Of a stretch of DNA of 64,000 nt, positions 1-8,796 are shown piece by piece. The DNA is from Caulobacter henricii (GTDB lineage: Bacteria > Pseudomonadota > Alphaproteobacteria > Caulobacterales > Caulobacteraceae). The notes under the pieces were generated by a model. The model saw only the letters and a program-made list of their open reading frames with translations. It made no database searches and had not been told where the DNA came from. Every line of letters starts with the position of its first letter. The first letter of the stretch is position 1. A program made the translations under genes and the position numbers. The stretch spans positions 3,596,001 through 3,660,000 of the forward strand of contig NZ_CP013002.1 in NCBI RefSeq assembly GCF_001414055.1, given 5' to 3'.

Positions 1-82
1 CTTTATTCGCTCTTGGCGCGAGTCAGTCGTCAGGTCCACGCGACAAACCTTGCCGTTGTGGCCGGGGGGCCACAGGCCAGCC

Positions 83-298
83 TCAGGGCCGGCGACGCCG
101 CAGATGTCGCAAGGCGCGCAGCAGCGGACGCTCGACGCTCGGCCAGAGCAGCAGCAGCACCAAGCCCAGGATGACGATTCCGGCCAGCAGCACGCGTTCA
201 GTCCCCTCGCCTGTCAAAGGCTTAGCCACCTTCCATGACAAAACCATCGGAGCGCAAGCCTGCGGGACCAGAAAACACGACATCCAGATGCGGCGCAT
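83..298 (-). CDS. possible small membrane protein, unrecognised
   Basis: I do not recognise this 71-residue reading frame. Its C-terminal half has one strongly hydrophobic segment (LLAGIVILGLVLLLLW), followed by an arginine-rich tail, as in a single-pass inner-membrane peptide. It lies 72 bp downstream of the flavin monooxygenase on the same strand. An internal methionine (MVLSWKVAK) would give a shorter 54-residue form; neither start has a good ribosome binding site. It could be a chance frame in GC-rich DNA. I see nothing else convincing in bases 1-82 or 299-370. Confidence 0.25.
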   Translation of the reverse strand: MRRIWMSCFLVPQACAPMVLSWKVAKPLTGEGTERVLLAGIVILGLVLLLLWPSVERPLLRALRHLRRRRP

Positions 299-370
299 AA
301 ACTCCGGGCACCCGAAAAGCCCGATCGCTCGCCAGATCGACGCCGGCGACGGCGCGCAGCGGCCTAGCGG

Positions 371-1834
371 TCACGCTGCGGCATTGGCTCCGAGACGGCC
401 CCAGGATGCGGCCCAGGCCTCGCGCAGGTAGTCGGGCGAACCAGTGCCGAAAACATAGCGGTCCGGCCGGACCAGCACTGCCTCGGCCCCATGATGGTCA
501 AGCCACCGGGTGAGCGGCTCGGCAAAGGAGTTCAGATCCGGGGTTTGCAGGACCTGGCGGGACAGCAGCCAGGGACCCTGGCCCAGCCGGTCGTCGAGGC
601 GCGTCCCCTCTGCCGAGAGGGGCTGCGGAAAATAGGACCCGGCGCCCGGACTGCCCGCCAGGATCGCGCCGGTGGCGATGGCGGGATAGTCCGGCGGCCC
701 GGCCGGCAGCTTGCCCATGATCCGCCCCAGGGCAATGGTCAGATCCCGCACCAGGGCAGACCAGGGACGGGTCATGCAGACCATCCGCCCCATCATGATC
801 GCCATGTCGATCGTGGCGCGCAGATGCGGGCCGCGCTCGGGCTGATAGCTGTCGAGCAGGCTTTCCGGCGCGCCCGCCTTGAGGACGGCCGCCAGTTTCC
901 AGGCCAGGTTTGAGGCGTCGCGCAGGCCCGAGCACAGACCCTGACCGGCAAAGGGCGGCGTCTGGTGCGCGGCATCGCCGGCCAGCAGCACCCTTCCCTT
1001 GCGCCACCGGTCAGCGATGCGGGCGCGGAAGGTATAGACCGCCTTCCGCTCGATCCGGATCGCGCCCTTGACGTCCCAGGGTTCCAGCAAGGCCTCGATG
1101 AAGGCGTCGTCCAGCACCTGCTCGGGGGTTTCGCCGGGCAGGATCATGAACTCCCACCGGTGACGGCCCTCGCCCATCAGGACACAGGTGGTCGGGCGTT
1201 TGGGGTCACAGATCTGCAGGTTGGCGGAGGGCAGTCTGGACGCATCATCGACCAGGACGTCGACTACCAGCCAAGGCTCCTCGAAGCGCAGGTCCTCGAA
1301 GGCGATGCCGGCCGCCGTGCGGACCGGCGACCGGGCACCATCGGCACCGACCAGATAGCGGCTGCGAACCCTGCGTAGGCCCTCTGCCGTGGCGATCTCG
1401 GTGGTGATGCCGGTAGCGTCCTCGACGAAGGAGCGCACCTCCCAGCCCTGCTGCAGATCGGCCAGGAGCTGACCCGACAGCGACCGGCGCAGGGCGGCTT
1501 CGACCGAGGGCTGATGGATCATGTTGGCACTGGGCCAGCCCCCGGCCCCGATCCGGTCGGCACCCTCGAAGCGCATCAGGACCTTGCGGCGGGCATTAAG
1601 GAAGTCATAGCGGGCGACGCGACGGCTGGTGGCGAAGACCGCATCGGCCGCGCCGGCCGCCTGCAGGATGCGCAGGCCCTCGTGGTCGATATGGGCGGCG
1701 CGTGGCAGCGGAAAGATCGCCGCCGCCTTCTCGGCGACCCTTACCCTGACGCCCTGTCGGGCCAGCAGGATGGCCAGGGTCACCCCCGTGGGTCCGCCGC
1801 CGGCGATCAGGACATCACAGTCGAGGTCTGCCAC
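371..1834 (-). CDS. FAD-dependent aromatic-ring monooxygenase (MhpA/PheA-like)
   Basis: Class A flavoprotein monooxygenase of 487 residues, expected to hydroxylate a phenolic or aryl-acid substrate with NAD(P)H and O2 in the cytoplasm. The N-terminal FAD dinucleotide fold shows GGGPTG at about residues 12-17. The second FAD motif, GRVLLAGDAAHQTPPFAGQG, lies in the C-terminal half and is followed by the family's SGLRDASNLAWKL stretch. The start is GTG, one base after the stop of the upstream hydrolase gene, so the two are translationally coupled. It is the last gene of a three-gene operon with an extradiol dioxygenase and an FAH-fold hydrolase, which suggests hydroxylation, ring cleavage and hydrolysis of an aromatic compound. 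The substrate cannot be read from the sequence. Confidence 0.85.
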   Translation of the reverse strand: MADLDCDVLIAGGGPTGVTLAILLARQGVRVRVAEKAAAIFPLPRAAHIDHEGLRILQAAGAADAVFATSRRVARYDFLNARRKVLMRFEGADRIGAGGWPSANMIHQPSVEAALRRSLSGQLLADLQQGWEVRSFVEDATGITTEIATAEGLRRVRSRYLVGADGARSPVRTAAGIAFEDLRFEEPWLVVDVLVDDASRLPSANLQICDPKRPTTCVLMGEGRHRWEFMILPGETPEQVLDDAFIEALLEPWDVKGAIRIERKAVYTFRARIADRWRKGRVLLAGDAAHQTPPFAGQGLCSGLRDASNLAWKLAAVLKAGAPESLLDSYQPERGPHLRATIDMAIMMGRMVCMTRPWSALVRDLTIALGRIMGKLPAGPPDYPAIATGAILAGSPGAGSYFPQPLSAEGTRLDDRLGQGPWLLSRQVLQTPDLNSFAEPLTRWLDHHGAEAVLVRPDRYVFGTGSPDYLREAWAASWGRLGANAAA

Positions 1835-1835
1835 C

Positions 1836-2675
1836 TCAGGCCGCGGCCACCATGGCGGCCTCGATGTGACCGAGCCCGTCGATCTCGCAGCGCACGATGT
1901 CGCCGGGTTTCAGGAACTGACGGGGATCCATGGCCGCGCCCACCCCGCCCGGCGTGCCCGTGAACAGGCAGTCGCCGGGCTCCAGGGTCATGCCCACCGA
2001 CAGATGCTCGACCTGCTGCCAGATGTTGAAGACCAGATGGCTGGTACTGGAGTCCTGCCGCTTCTCGCCATTGACGAAACAGCGCAAGCCCAGGGCGTGG
2101 GGATCGCCGACCTCATCGGCGGTGACGATCCAGGGCCCCATGGGCGCATGGGTGTCGAAGCTCTTGCCCAGCGACCATTGCGGCCCGGCGTGCTGCCACA
2201 GCCGCTCGGTGACATCATTGCCGACGCAGTAGCCGAAGATGGCGGCCGGGGCGTCCGCAGCCGAGATGTGCTTGCCGCCCTTTCCGACGATGGCGACGAG
2301 CTCGACCTCATAGTCGGCGGTCATTGTGCCCCTGGCGATCTCGATCGCGTCATGGGGTCCGTTGACGCTGGTCTGGGCCTTGGTGAACCAGACCTGGCGC
2401 TGCGGCGTCTCCATGTTCGACTCGGCGATGTGGTCGGCATAGTTGAGGCCGATCGCCCATATCTTGCCCGGGCGCGGCACCGGCGCTTCCAGCTTCACCG
2501 CCGACAGGGGCAGACCACCACCGGCCGCGGCCCTGGCCTCAAGGGCCGGGCGGTGGGTGTCCCAGTCGCGGATCAGGTCGATCATGGTGCCGGCGATCCC
2601 GGTGTCGATCACGGTGTCGCCGACGACGATCCCGGTGCGGGTGCGGCCCTCGACGGTATAGGTGGCCAGTTTCAT
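1836..2675 (-). CDS. fumarylacetoacetate hydrolase family protein
   Basis: FAH-fold protein of 279 residues. The family hydrolyses or decarboxylates ring-cleavage products such as acylpyruvates and 2-oxohex-enedioates using a divalent metal. The core begins at PVPRPGKIWAIGLNYADHIAES. The acidic metal ligands appear in DYEVELVAIVGKGG, and the C-terminal signature is GDCLFTGTPGGVG. The start ATG overlaps the stop of the upstream dioxygenase (ATGA, 4 bp), so the genes are translationally coupled. In context it most likely processes the product of the adjacent extradiol dioxygenase. The exact reaction (hydratase, decarboxylase or C-C hydrolase) is not determined. Confidence 0.88.
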   Translation of the reverse strand: MKLATYTVEGRTRTGIVVGDTVIDTGIAGTMIDLIRDWDTHRPALEARAAAGGGLPLSAVKLEAPVPRPGKIWAIGLNYADHIAESNMETPQRQVWFTKAQTSVNGPHDAIEIARGTMTADYEVELVAIVGKGGKHISAADAPAAIFGYCVGNDVTERLWQHAGPQWSLGKSFDTHAPMGPWIVTADEVGDPHALGLRCFVNGEKRQDSSTSHLVFNIWQQVEHLSVGMTLEPGDCLFTGTPGGVGAAMDPRQFLKPGDIVRCEIDGLGHIEAAMVAAA

Positions 2676-3691
2676 GCGGCGAACTCCGGGGCTTTGCGGC
2701 GGAACAGGCGCTCAAGGCGCAACAGCATGGCGGTGACGAAGGAGACGAGGCCGGGGGGCGGTGGCCGCTTGCCCGCGAACATCGGATGGGGGCTGCCCCA
2801 CTGCACCGACAGCAGGGCGCTCATGGGCTGTTTCTGGGGCGGATCCCCGGCCGTGAAGAGATCGCCGTCGGTCCAGTGCTCCAGTTCGTTGCCGAACGGA
2901 TCATTCCAGTAGTCGAAGACCTGGCTACCCATGATGTGGCGGCCGACGCCCCAGGCCGACTGGCGCTTGCGCGACTTCAGATACTGGTGGCCCACCATCA
3001 GGTCATCGAAGCCGGCGACCTCGAAGGCCGCATGCAGCAGTCCGACCGGGCCCGGCAGCTGGGCGAGGAACAGGGTATGGTGATCGGTCGGCGTGTCGCC
3101 CCGGTCGCACCGCATGAACGCCCCGACCGGCACATTCTCGGCCGCCTCGACCTCGTCGGAGGTCAGGAAACCGAAGCGGTCCTTGTACCAGCGCTCCGAC
3201 CGATGAAAGTCGCGCACCTTGAGCACAGCATGGCCCAGCCGCACCACATGGGCCGGCGCAGCCTGCAGCCGAATGGTCGTATTGGCCCGGGGCCTGGCCG
3301 CCGCCGTGTTCCGCGGCAGTTCGACCGGCAGACTGGCCGCAGCCTCCCTCGCCTGCCCCGCAACCACCTCGACCCGATAGCCGTCCGGATCGGTCAGCCG
3401 GAGGATCTTGCCGCCGCCGGGTTCATTGAGGTCCTCGAGCGGAACGCCCTCATGCGCCGCCAGAGTCTCGAGATCGGCCAGGGACTCGGCCCTGAAGCCG
3501 ACGGCGAGGAACCGGGCCGGGCCGGTCTCCGTCACATGCAGGAACGGGCGGCCATCGAGGCCCCGGCCGTAAAGCCGACCGTCGGCCTCAAGGACCTGCA
3601 GCCCGAAATCTTCGAGGAAGGCCCGCATGACGCCGAGATCCGGCGCGGCAAAGCGGACATGGGCAATATCCTCAATCCTGATGACCGACAT
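2672..3691 (-). CDS. extradiol ring-cleavage dioxygenase, VOC superfamily
   Basis: Two-domain vicinal-oxygen-chelate protein of 339 residues. The N-terminal VOC module (about 8-115) is the non-catalytic copy. The C-terminal module (about 148-285) holds the expected iron ligands: His in RLGHAVLKVRDFHRSE, His in GLLHAAFEVAG and Glu in GNELEHWTDGD. This matches catechol 2,3-dioxygenase or biphenyl-diol dioxygenase type enzymes, which cleave catechols next to the diol. It is the first gene of the operon and starts 22 bp from the inverted repeat that probably binds the divergent TetR regulator. Confidence 0.85.
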   Translation of the reverse strand: MSVIRIEDIAHVRFAAPDLGVMRAFLEDFGLQVLEADGRLYGRGLDGRPFLHVTETGPARFLAVGFRAESLADLETLAAHEGVPLEDLNEPGGGKILRLTDPDGYRVEVVAGQAREAAASLPVELPRNTAAARPRANTTIRLQAAPAHVVRLGHAVLKVRDFHRSERWYKDRFGFLTSDEVEAAENVPVGAFMRCDRGDTPTDHHTLFLAQLPGPVGLLHAAFEVAGFDDLMVGHQYLKSRKRQSAWGVGRHIMGSQVFDYWNDPFGNELEHWTDGDLFTAGDPPQKQPMSALLSVQWGSPHPMFAGKRPPPPGLVSFVTAMLLRLERLFRRKAPEFAA

Positions 3692-3712
3692 ATCGCGCGC
3701 CCCACCCCACCA

Positions 3713-3759
3713 AGTTGACTATCTGGTCACTTTGATTGCAAATGACCAGATAGTCAACT
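3713..3759. promoter_or_regulatory. perfect 17-bp inverted repeat, probable TetR operator
   Basis: AGTTGACTATCTGGTCA at 3713-3729 is repeated as its exact reverse complement at 3743-3759 across a 13-bp spacer. Each arm also contains TGAC-N6-GTCA, so each arm is a partial palindrome. The repeat fills most of the 79-bp gap between the divergent dioxygenase (start 3691) and the TetR gene (start 3771). It is well placed to control both, and it probably overlaps both promoters. Confidence 0.85.
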
Positions 3760-3770
3760 AGACTCGGACC

Positions 3771-4397
3771 ATGCAGGCCCGTCCCGATTTGTCGCCCCGC
3801 GCCGTCCGCACCCGAAGCGCGCTCATCGCCGCCGGCTTCGATCTCCTGGCCGCCAGACCGATCGACGCGATCCCCATCGATGATGTCGTGGCCAGGGCCG
3901 GTGTGGCCAAGGGCAGCTTCTTCAACCACTTCGCCGACAAGCAGGCCTTCGCCGCCGCCATCGCCTCGGAGGTGCGGCTCGAGATCGAAGATCAGGTGTC
4001 GCGGGCCAATGCCGGGGTAGCCAACCCCGTCGAGCGCATCACCAACGGCATGCGGATCGGGGCGGCCTTCGCGATCCACAATCCCAAGCGCGCAGCGGTC
4101 CTGCTGCGTGACCCCAGCGCTGCCACGGCCCGGTCGCATCCGCTGAACAAGGGGGTGGCCGAAGACTTCGACGACGCTGGCCGGCTGGGCCTGATCAGCC
4201 CGGACGCTAGGGGCTCCGGCGTTCTCTACTGGCTCGGCCTCTGCCAGGTGCTGATGGCCAGCCTTCTGGACACCCCGGAAGCCCTACCGGAAACGCGACT
4301 GCGCATTCGCGAGATGATGATCCTCGGACTCACGGGCCTGGGCGTTGACCGTGATCTCGGCGCGGAGCTTGCCGACAGGTCCTGCCAGAACCTCTGA
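3771..4397 (+). CDS. TetR/AcrR-family transcriptional regulator
   Basis: TetR-type repressor of 208 residues. The N-terminal helix-turn-helix spans about residues 12-58 (RTRSALIAAGFDLLAARPIDAIPIDDVVARAGVAKG) and ends in the typical recognition-helix segment SFFNHFADKQAF. The variable C-terminal ligand domain follows. The gene is divergent from the aromatic-degradation operon, and the intergenic repeat is a good operator candidate. An aromatic pathway intermediate is the likely inducer by analogy with similar arrangements. Confidence 0.9.
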   Translation: MQARPDLSPRAVRTRSALIAAGFDLLAARPIDAIPIDDVVARAGVAKGSFFNHFADKQAFAAAIASEVRLEIEDQVSRANAGVANPVERITNGMRIGAAFAIHNPKRAAVLLRDPSAATARSHPLNKGVAEDFDDAGRLGLISPDARGSGVLYWLGLCQVLMASLLDTPEALPETRLRIREMMILGLTGLGVDRDLGAELADRSCQNL

Positions 4398-4446
4398 CGC
4401 CCGGTCGGTCGAAGGTCGGGGCTCAGTTCAGGTTGAGCGCCCCGGC

Positions 4447-4971
4447 CTAGATCCGGCCGTGCGCCGCAGCGTCGGCGAGCAGGCCTGTGACGCCGAGCTT
4501 GTGGAACGGCGCGACCGCCAGCAGATAGGCCTTTCCGGCCAGTCCATGCGGATGGCAGACGGTGCTGACCGTAACCGTCGGTCCGCCCGGTCCCATCTGG
4601 CGGGATATGGACAGGCGAAAATTCAGGTGGCCATTGTCGCGACCCGCGACCAGCTCCTCGGGCCAGAGCGCAAAGATCGGCCAGGGGCCGATGGTCTCGC
4701 CCACCCGATAGTCTGCGCGTTGCACCGGGTTGCGGATATCGGCATCGCTGGGCACCTCCAGCCCAAAGCGCGCCGCCACCCGGTTGCGGACCATCAGCAG
4801 GGCCTTCAGCCAGTCCGGATGATGGGCAAAAATGGCGAAGAACAGATCGGGCATAGACAGGTCGCTGCGGGTCAGGGGCGCGACATAGCTGTCCTGAAAC
4901 CAGGCCCCGGTCGGAAAGATCTCGGCCAGCCGCGAGCTGTCGGGAAATGGCGTGCTCTGAACCCTGGTCAT
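4447..4971 (-). CDS. DUF2867 family protein
   Basis: Protein of 174 residues resembling DUF2867, a family of unknown function. The typical features are WFQDSYVAPL near the N-terminus, the central GETIGPWPIF, and the C-terminal YLLAVAPFHKLGVTGLL. GGAGG lies 9 bp before the ATG. It has no obvious partner: the TetR gene ends 49 bp away on the opposite strand, and a non-coding att-like stretch lies upstream. No catalytic residues can be named. Confidence 0.72.
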   Translation of the reverse strand: MTRVQSTPFPDSSRLAEIFPTGAWFQDSYVAPLTRSDLSMPDLFFAIFAHHPDWLKALLMVRNRVAARFGLEVPSDADIRNPVQRADYRVGETIGPWPIFALWPEELVAGRDNGHLNFRLSISRQMGPGGPTVTVSTVCHPHGLAGKAYLLAVAPFHKLGVTGLLADAAAHGRI

Positions 4972-5116
4972 GACTCAAACCTCCGGTCTGGCGCTTGAGC
5001 CCGGCTTTCAGACTGCAAGCCCCAGACATCGCCCATTGGGGGCCGTGGTTCTCGGCTCGGGCGGCCTGCGCCCTGACCTTGACCGACAATTCACAGGTCT
5101 ACAGCGCTTTCGGAGC

Positions 5117-5173
5117 TTGTCCACACACCGGCGACGGGTGGCGAACAGGGTGGTGGTGCGCTTAGGGGACTCG
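5117..5173. repeat. left attachment-site copy (attL-like direct repeat)
   Basis: These 57 bp match 24779-24836 at all but four positions (three mismatches and one single-base gap). The right copy includes the CCA end, acceptor strand and part of the T-arm of tRNA-Thr plus 37 bp beyond the gene. Here only the tRNA tail is present, as expected for the distal copy left by integration into the 3' end of a tRNA gene. Confidence 0.75.
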
Positions 5174-5227
5174 CATTGCCAGTTTAAAATTCTGAAAAAT
5201 ATCGGTATTTTTTATAGCCTTCCACGC

Positions 5228-5250
5228 AATACCCCCAAAAATACCCCCGC
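5228..5250. repeat. C-tract repeat near left island end (arm-site candidate)
   Basis: Two runs of five C separated by AAAAAT (taCCCCCAAAAATaCCCCCg) lie about 55 bp inside the left att copy. A closely similar double C-tract lies inside the right end at 24694-24711, in the same orientation. Paired short repeats inside both ends are typical of arm-type integrase binding sites; this role is inferred. Confidence 0.4.
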
Positions 5251-5381
5251 GCACCGTCGCTGCCCCAATGAGAGCCGATGTCGGACTACGGTAAGCCTAT
5301 TCGAATAGGCTCCGATAGGGTCGGAAACGCGCCAGATTCCTGACAGGCACTCGGCCATGCATCACATGGCCAACAATCAGG

Positions 5382-6074
5382 CTAGTCCGCAATGAAGCGG
5401 TAGCCGACCCCTGGCTCGGTCTCGATGATCTTCGGACGTGCTGGGTCGGCCTCAAGTTTCTGGCGTAGCTGGCCGACGAAGACGCGCAGATATTGGGTGT
5501 CCGTGGCATGCGCCGGTCCCCAGACCGCGACGAGTAGATCCCTGTGGGTCAGCAGCTTTCCGTGACCAAGGGCCAGACGGGCCAAGAGCTCGAACTCCTT
5601 GGGCGACACCTTGACGACCTCGCCGCCTCGCGTGACCCGGTGCTTCTCCAGATCGATTTCGACCTCGCCCGAGCGTATCGGGCCAAGCGGGGCCTTGGCT
5701 GATGCGCGCTGCCGGAGGGCTGCCCGCAGGCGGGCGAGAAGCTCGCCCACGCCAAATGGCTTTTCCAGATAGTCGTTGGCACCATTATCCAGAGCCTGGA
5801 TCTTTTCAGCTTCTCGGTCGCGGGCCGAGAGGATCAGGATTGGACCTTCATAGAAGTCGCGGGCCCGGATCAGCACGTCCTTGCCGTCCATGTCGGGCAG
5901 GCCAAGGTCCAGCACCACTGCGTCTGGCGACCAGGTGGCGATGCCCCGCAGACCTTCCTGGCCGCTATCGGCGCGAAGGGGCTCATAGCCGGCGGCATCC
6001 AGAGCCGGGCCCAGAAAGCGATGGATCTGGGGCTCGTCGTCGATGACCAGGATGCGCGGGCGCGTAAGACTCAT
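5382..6074 (-). CDS. kdpE: KdpE potassium-responsive response regulator
   Basis: OmpR/PhoB-type response regulator of 230 residues. The receiver domain (about 5-118) has the acidic pair near D12-D13 and the phosphoacceptor D56 in VVLDLGLPDMDG, with YLEKPF near its end. The C-terminal winged-helix domain ends in GVGYRFIAD. It is the last gene of the kdp operon, 7 bp after kdpD. It should be phosphorylated by KdpD and activate kdp transcription when K+ is limiting. A direct hexamer repeat upstream of the operon is a candidate binding site. Confidence 0.95.
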   Translation of the reverse strand: MSLTRPRILVIDDEPQIHRFLGPALDAAGYEPLRADSGQEGLRGIATWSPDAVVLDLGLPDMDGKDVLIRARDFYEGPILILSARDREAEKIQALDNGANDYLEKPFGVGELLARLRAALRQRASAKAPLGPIRSGEVEIDLEKHRVTRGGEVVKVSPKEFELLARLALGHGKLLTHRDLLVAVWGPAHATDTQYLRVFVGQLRQKLEADPARPKIIETEPGVGYRFIAD

Positions 6075-6081
6075 GGCCTTG

Positions 6082-8796
6082 TCATAGCAGGTGATGGGGC
6101 GTTGCGATTGCCTTGGGCAGGCTGATCAGGATGCGTGTGCCCTGGCCATCATGGATCGGGCTGGCGGCGGCGATACGGCCGCCCATAGCGTCAATGAAGC
6201 CCTTGGCGATCGAGAGGCCCAGGCCTGCCCCCTGGCTGCGGTCACTGGGCTCTTCCATGCGGCGGAATTTCTCGAACACCCGTTCAAGCTCGGCGGTGGG
6301 AATGCCGCGCCCTTCGTCCTCAATGCTGATGACCACATTGGCGCGGTCCTCATAGGCGGCCATCTCGATACGCGCGCCGTCCGGACTATAGGCGATGGCG
6401 TTCTCCAGGATGTTGACGATCGCCTGTTCGAGCAGGCTACCATCCACACGTACGAGGCTCAGCTCGGCGGGATAGTCGCGGGTCAGGTCCCGGCCTCCAA
6501 GGCGGCGGGTGACGCGATCTGCGGCCGCGCCCAGCACGTCGCGGACATCTGTCCAATCGGTGCGCAGGCGCAGGGCTCCACCTTCCAACCGGGTCATGTC
6601 CAGCAGATTGCCGACATAGCGGTTTAGGCGTTCGGCCTCTTCCCGAATGCTCAAGGTCAGATCATCGCGAACGGCGGGGGTCAGGGTCTTGCCATAGTCG
6701 ATGAGGGTGCTGGAGGCGCCCAGTACGGTCGACAAGGGGGTCCGCAGGTCGTGGCTGATTGAGTTCAGCAGCGCCGAACGGAAACGGTCGGCCCGACGAA
6801 GAGTCTCGGCCTCCACCGCCTCGCCGGCCAGCTCCGCCCGTTCAAGGGCCACGGCCCCCTGCTCGAGGAGGGCGAGCACCAGACGTTCTGTGTCGGATCC
6901 GCTGACCATGGCCCCGGCCTCTACTCCGGCCACGCCGGCCCGGGAGCGAACCCCGTCGAGCGGCCAGAAGGTCCAGCGGGTCTGAGGCAGGGTTCCTGTG
7001 CCAAAGCCGGCCGGCTCACCCTTTTCCCACGCCCAGCGCGCGGCCGCCATCGGGGCAGCATCGAGCGACTCCAGGGTCGGTGCCCCAGCTGCAGGCTGCA
7101 GTTCGCCATCGCGCGGGAGTAGCACCATGGCCTTGGCCCCCGCAGCCGCTGCGGCCTGCTCGGCGATAGCCCCTGCTGCCGCCTCGCGGCCGGCGGCCGC
7201 TGAAAAGGTGCGACTGGCCGCCAGCAGGGCAGACACGGCCGAGGCCCGCCTCTGGGCGTCTCGGCCCTGATCGCGCACGCGCCCGGCCAGGCCTCCCGCT
7301 GCCAGGGCCACGGCCCAGAAGACGATCAAGGTCAGAAAGTCAGTCGGCGACCCAACCTGGAAGCTGTAGCGCGGTTCAAGGAACAGATAGTTGTAGACAA
7401 GGAAGGCGGCCGTTGCGGCGGCCAAGGCCGGTTTCAGCCCGTGCAAAACCCCGGCAGCCAATACGGCGGCCAGGAAAATCATACCCAGGTCCACCCGGTC
7501 GAAGGCGACGTCCAGGCCCCAGGCGACTAAGGTCGCTACGCCGACAAAGGCAGCGCCGGTCAGATAGGCCAGCCAAGGCGTGGGCCCGCGCGGCCTGGGT
7601 ATCTCCTGCACGGGTTCATGGGCAGCTTCGGTGACCACATGGATTGCCGCGCCCCGGGCTTTTCGCAAAAGCGCCGCAGCCAGGGACTTGCCCATCAGGT
7701 CGCGCCAGCGACTGTCGGCGGACTTTCCGATGACGATCTGGGTGACATTGTTGCGGCGGGCATAGGCCATTACTGTGGCCACCACGTCCGCGCCGCTCAG
7801 CACAACGGTGGCCCCGCCCAGCTGCTCCGCCAGCTTTAGGGCGTCATTGGCCCGGGCCGCAGCCGCCGGCCCCGGTGGGGTCTGGTCAGGCCGGTCGACA
7901 TGGGCGACCGTCCAGGGCGCATCCATCATCATGTCCGACAGGCGCCGGCCGGTTCGGACCAGTCCGCCGGCCATGGCATCGCCGCCGACCAGGACCAGGA
8001 TCCGCTCGCCGGCTGCCCAAGGTCCCTCGACGCCCTTCTCACGCAGGGTGGCGATCAGCTGGTCGTCGACCGTCTGGGCCGCCCGGCGCAGGGCCAACTC
8101 ACGCAGGGCGGTGAGGTTCTCGACCTTGAAGAAGTTCTCGGAGGCCAGGCGCGCCGTTTCCGGCACATAGACCTTACCTGCAGCCATTCGCTCCCGTAGT
8201 TCGTCCGGCGTGATATCCACGACTTCGATATCGTCGGCCCGCGATAGGGCGCGGTCGGGCACCGTCTCGCGCTGACGAACGCCGGTAATGCGAAGCACCA
8301 CATCGACCAGGCTTTCCAGGTGCTGGACGTTCAGGGTGGTCCAGACATCGATGCCCGCCGCCAGCAGTTCCTCGACATCCTGCCAGCGCTTGGGGTGGCG
8401 TGAGCCTGAGGCGTTGGAATGGGCATATTCGTCGACCAGAAGCAGCTGCGGCTTGCGCGCCAGGGCTCCGTCAAGATCGAACTCCATGACCACACGGTCA
8501 CGGTGATCCATGGGCTTACGCGGCATGACCTCCATGTCCCGCAACAGGCTCTCGGTCTCGCGACGACCGTGGGTCTCGACCAGACCGACGACGACGTCAT
8601 CCCCCTTGGCCTTGCGGCGTCGGGCTGCGCGCAGCATTTCGTAGGTCTTGCCCACGCCGGGGGCCATGCCCAGAAACACCTTTAGGCGCCCCCGGCTCGC
8701 CCGGTTGGCGGCGGCCAGAAGCGCCTCAGGATCAGGACGCCCGTCAGAATATCCGCGTTCGTCGACTGGCAAGAGTCTAGCCCGGCGCACGGGCAT
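6082..8796 (-). CDS. kdpD: KdpD sensor histidine kinase
   Basis: Membrane sensor kinase of 904 residues (E. coli KdpD has 894). Order of domains: cytoplasmic KdpD domain with P-loop GMAPGVGKT and LLLVDEYAHSN; a universal-stress-protein-like region (about 250-380); four closely spaced membrane segments (about 410-510); a GAF-like region; then HisKA with the phospho-histidine in SHDLRTPLS and the HATPase boxes NILENAIAYS and EDEGRGIP...GAGLGLSIAKG. I chose the ATG at 8796; a TTG one codon earlier is possible. It overlaps the end of kdpC by 20 bp. It senses K+ limitation and phosphorylates KdpE. Confidence 0.95.
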   Translation of the reverse strand: MPVRRARLLPVDERGYSDGRPDPEALLAAANRASRGRLKVFLGMAPGVGKTYEMLRAARRRKAKGDDVVVGLVETHGRRETESLLRDMEVMPRKPMDHRDRVVMEFDLDGALARKPQLLLVDEYAHSNASGSRHPKRWQDVEELLAAGIDVWTTLNVQHLESLVDVVLRITGVRQRETVPDRALSRADDIEVVDITPDELRERMAAGKVYVPETARLASENFFKVENLTALRELALRRAAQTVDDQLIATLREKGVEGPWAAGERILVLVGGDAMAGGLVRTGRRLSDMMMDAPWTVAHVDRPDQTPPGPAAAARANDALKLAEQLGGATVVLSGADVVATVMAYARRNNVTQIVIGKSADSRWRDLMGKSLAAALLRKARGAAIHVVTEAAHEPVQEIPRPRGPTPWLAYLTGAAFVGVATLVAWGLDVAFDRVDLGMIFLAAVLAAGVLHGLKPALAAATAAFLVYNYLFLEPRYSFQVGSPTDFLTLIVFWAVALAAGGLAGRVRDQGRDAQRRASAVSALLAASRTFSAAAGREAAAGAIAEQAAAAAGAKAMVLLPRDGELQPAAGAPTLESLDAAPMAAARWAWEKGEPAGFGTGTLPQTRWTFWPLDGVRSRAGVAGVEAGAMVSGSDTERLVLALLEQGAVALERAELAGEAVEAETLRRADRFRSALLNSISHDLRTPLSTVLGASSTLIDYGKTLTPAVRDDLTLSIREEAERLNRYVGNLLDMTRLEGGALRLRTDWTDVRDVLGAAADRVTRRLGGRDLTRDYPAELSLVRVDGSLLEQAIVNILENAIAYSPDGARIEMAAYEDRANVVISIEDEGRGIPTAELERVFEKFRRMEEPSDRSQGAGLGLSIAKGFIDAMGGRIAAASPIHDGQGTRILISLPKAIATPHHLL

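Larger units (their letters stand above)
4972..5381. other. non-coding region holding the left end of a putative island
   Basis: I find no gene in these 410 bases. They hold the left copy of the island-boundary repeat (5117-5173), an AT-rich stretch (about 5185-5220), a C-tract repeat (5228-5250) and a 16-bp perfect palindrome, GCCTATTCGAATAGGC (5295-5310), of unknown role. The kdpE stop follows at 5382. Confidence 0.6.

Noticed and set aside
5295..5310. 16-bp perfect palindrome GCCTATTCGAATAGGC as a kdpE terminator.
   Set aside because: It lies downstream of kdpE but is AT-rich in the middle and lacks a T-run on the minus strand; role unknown.
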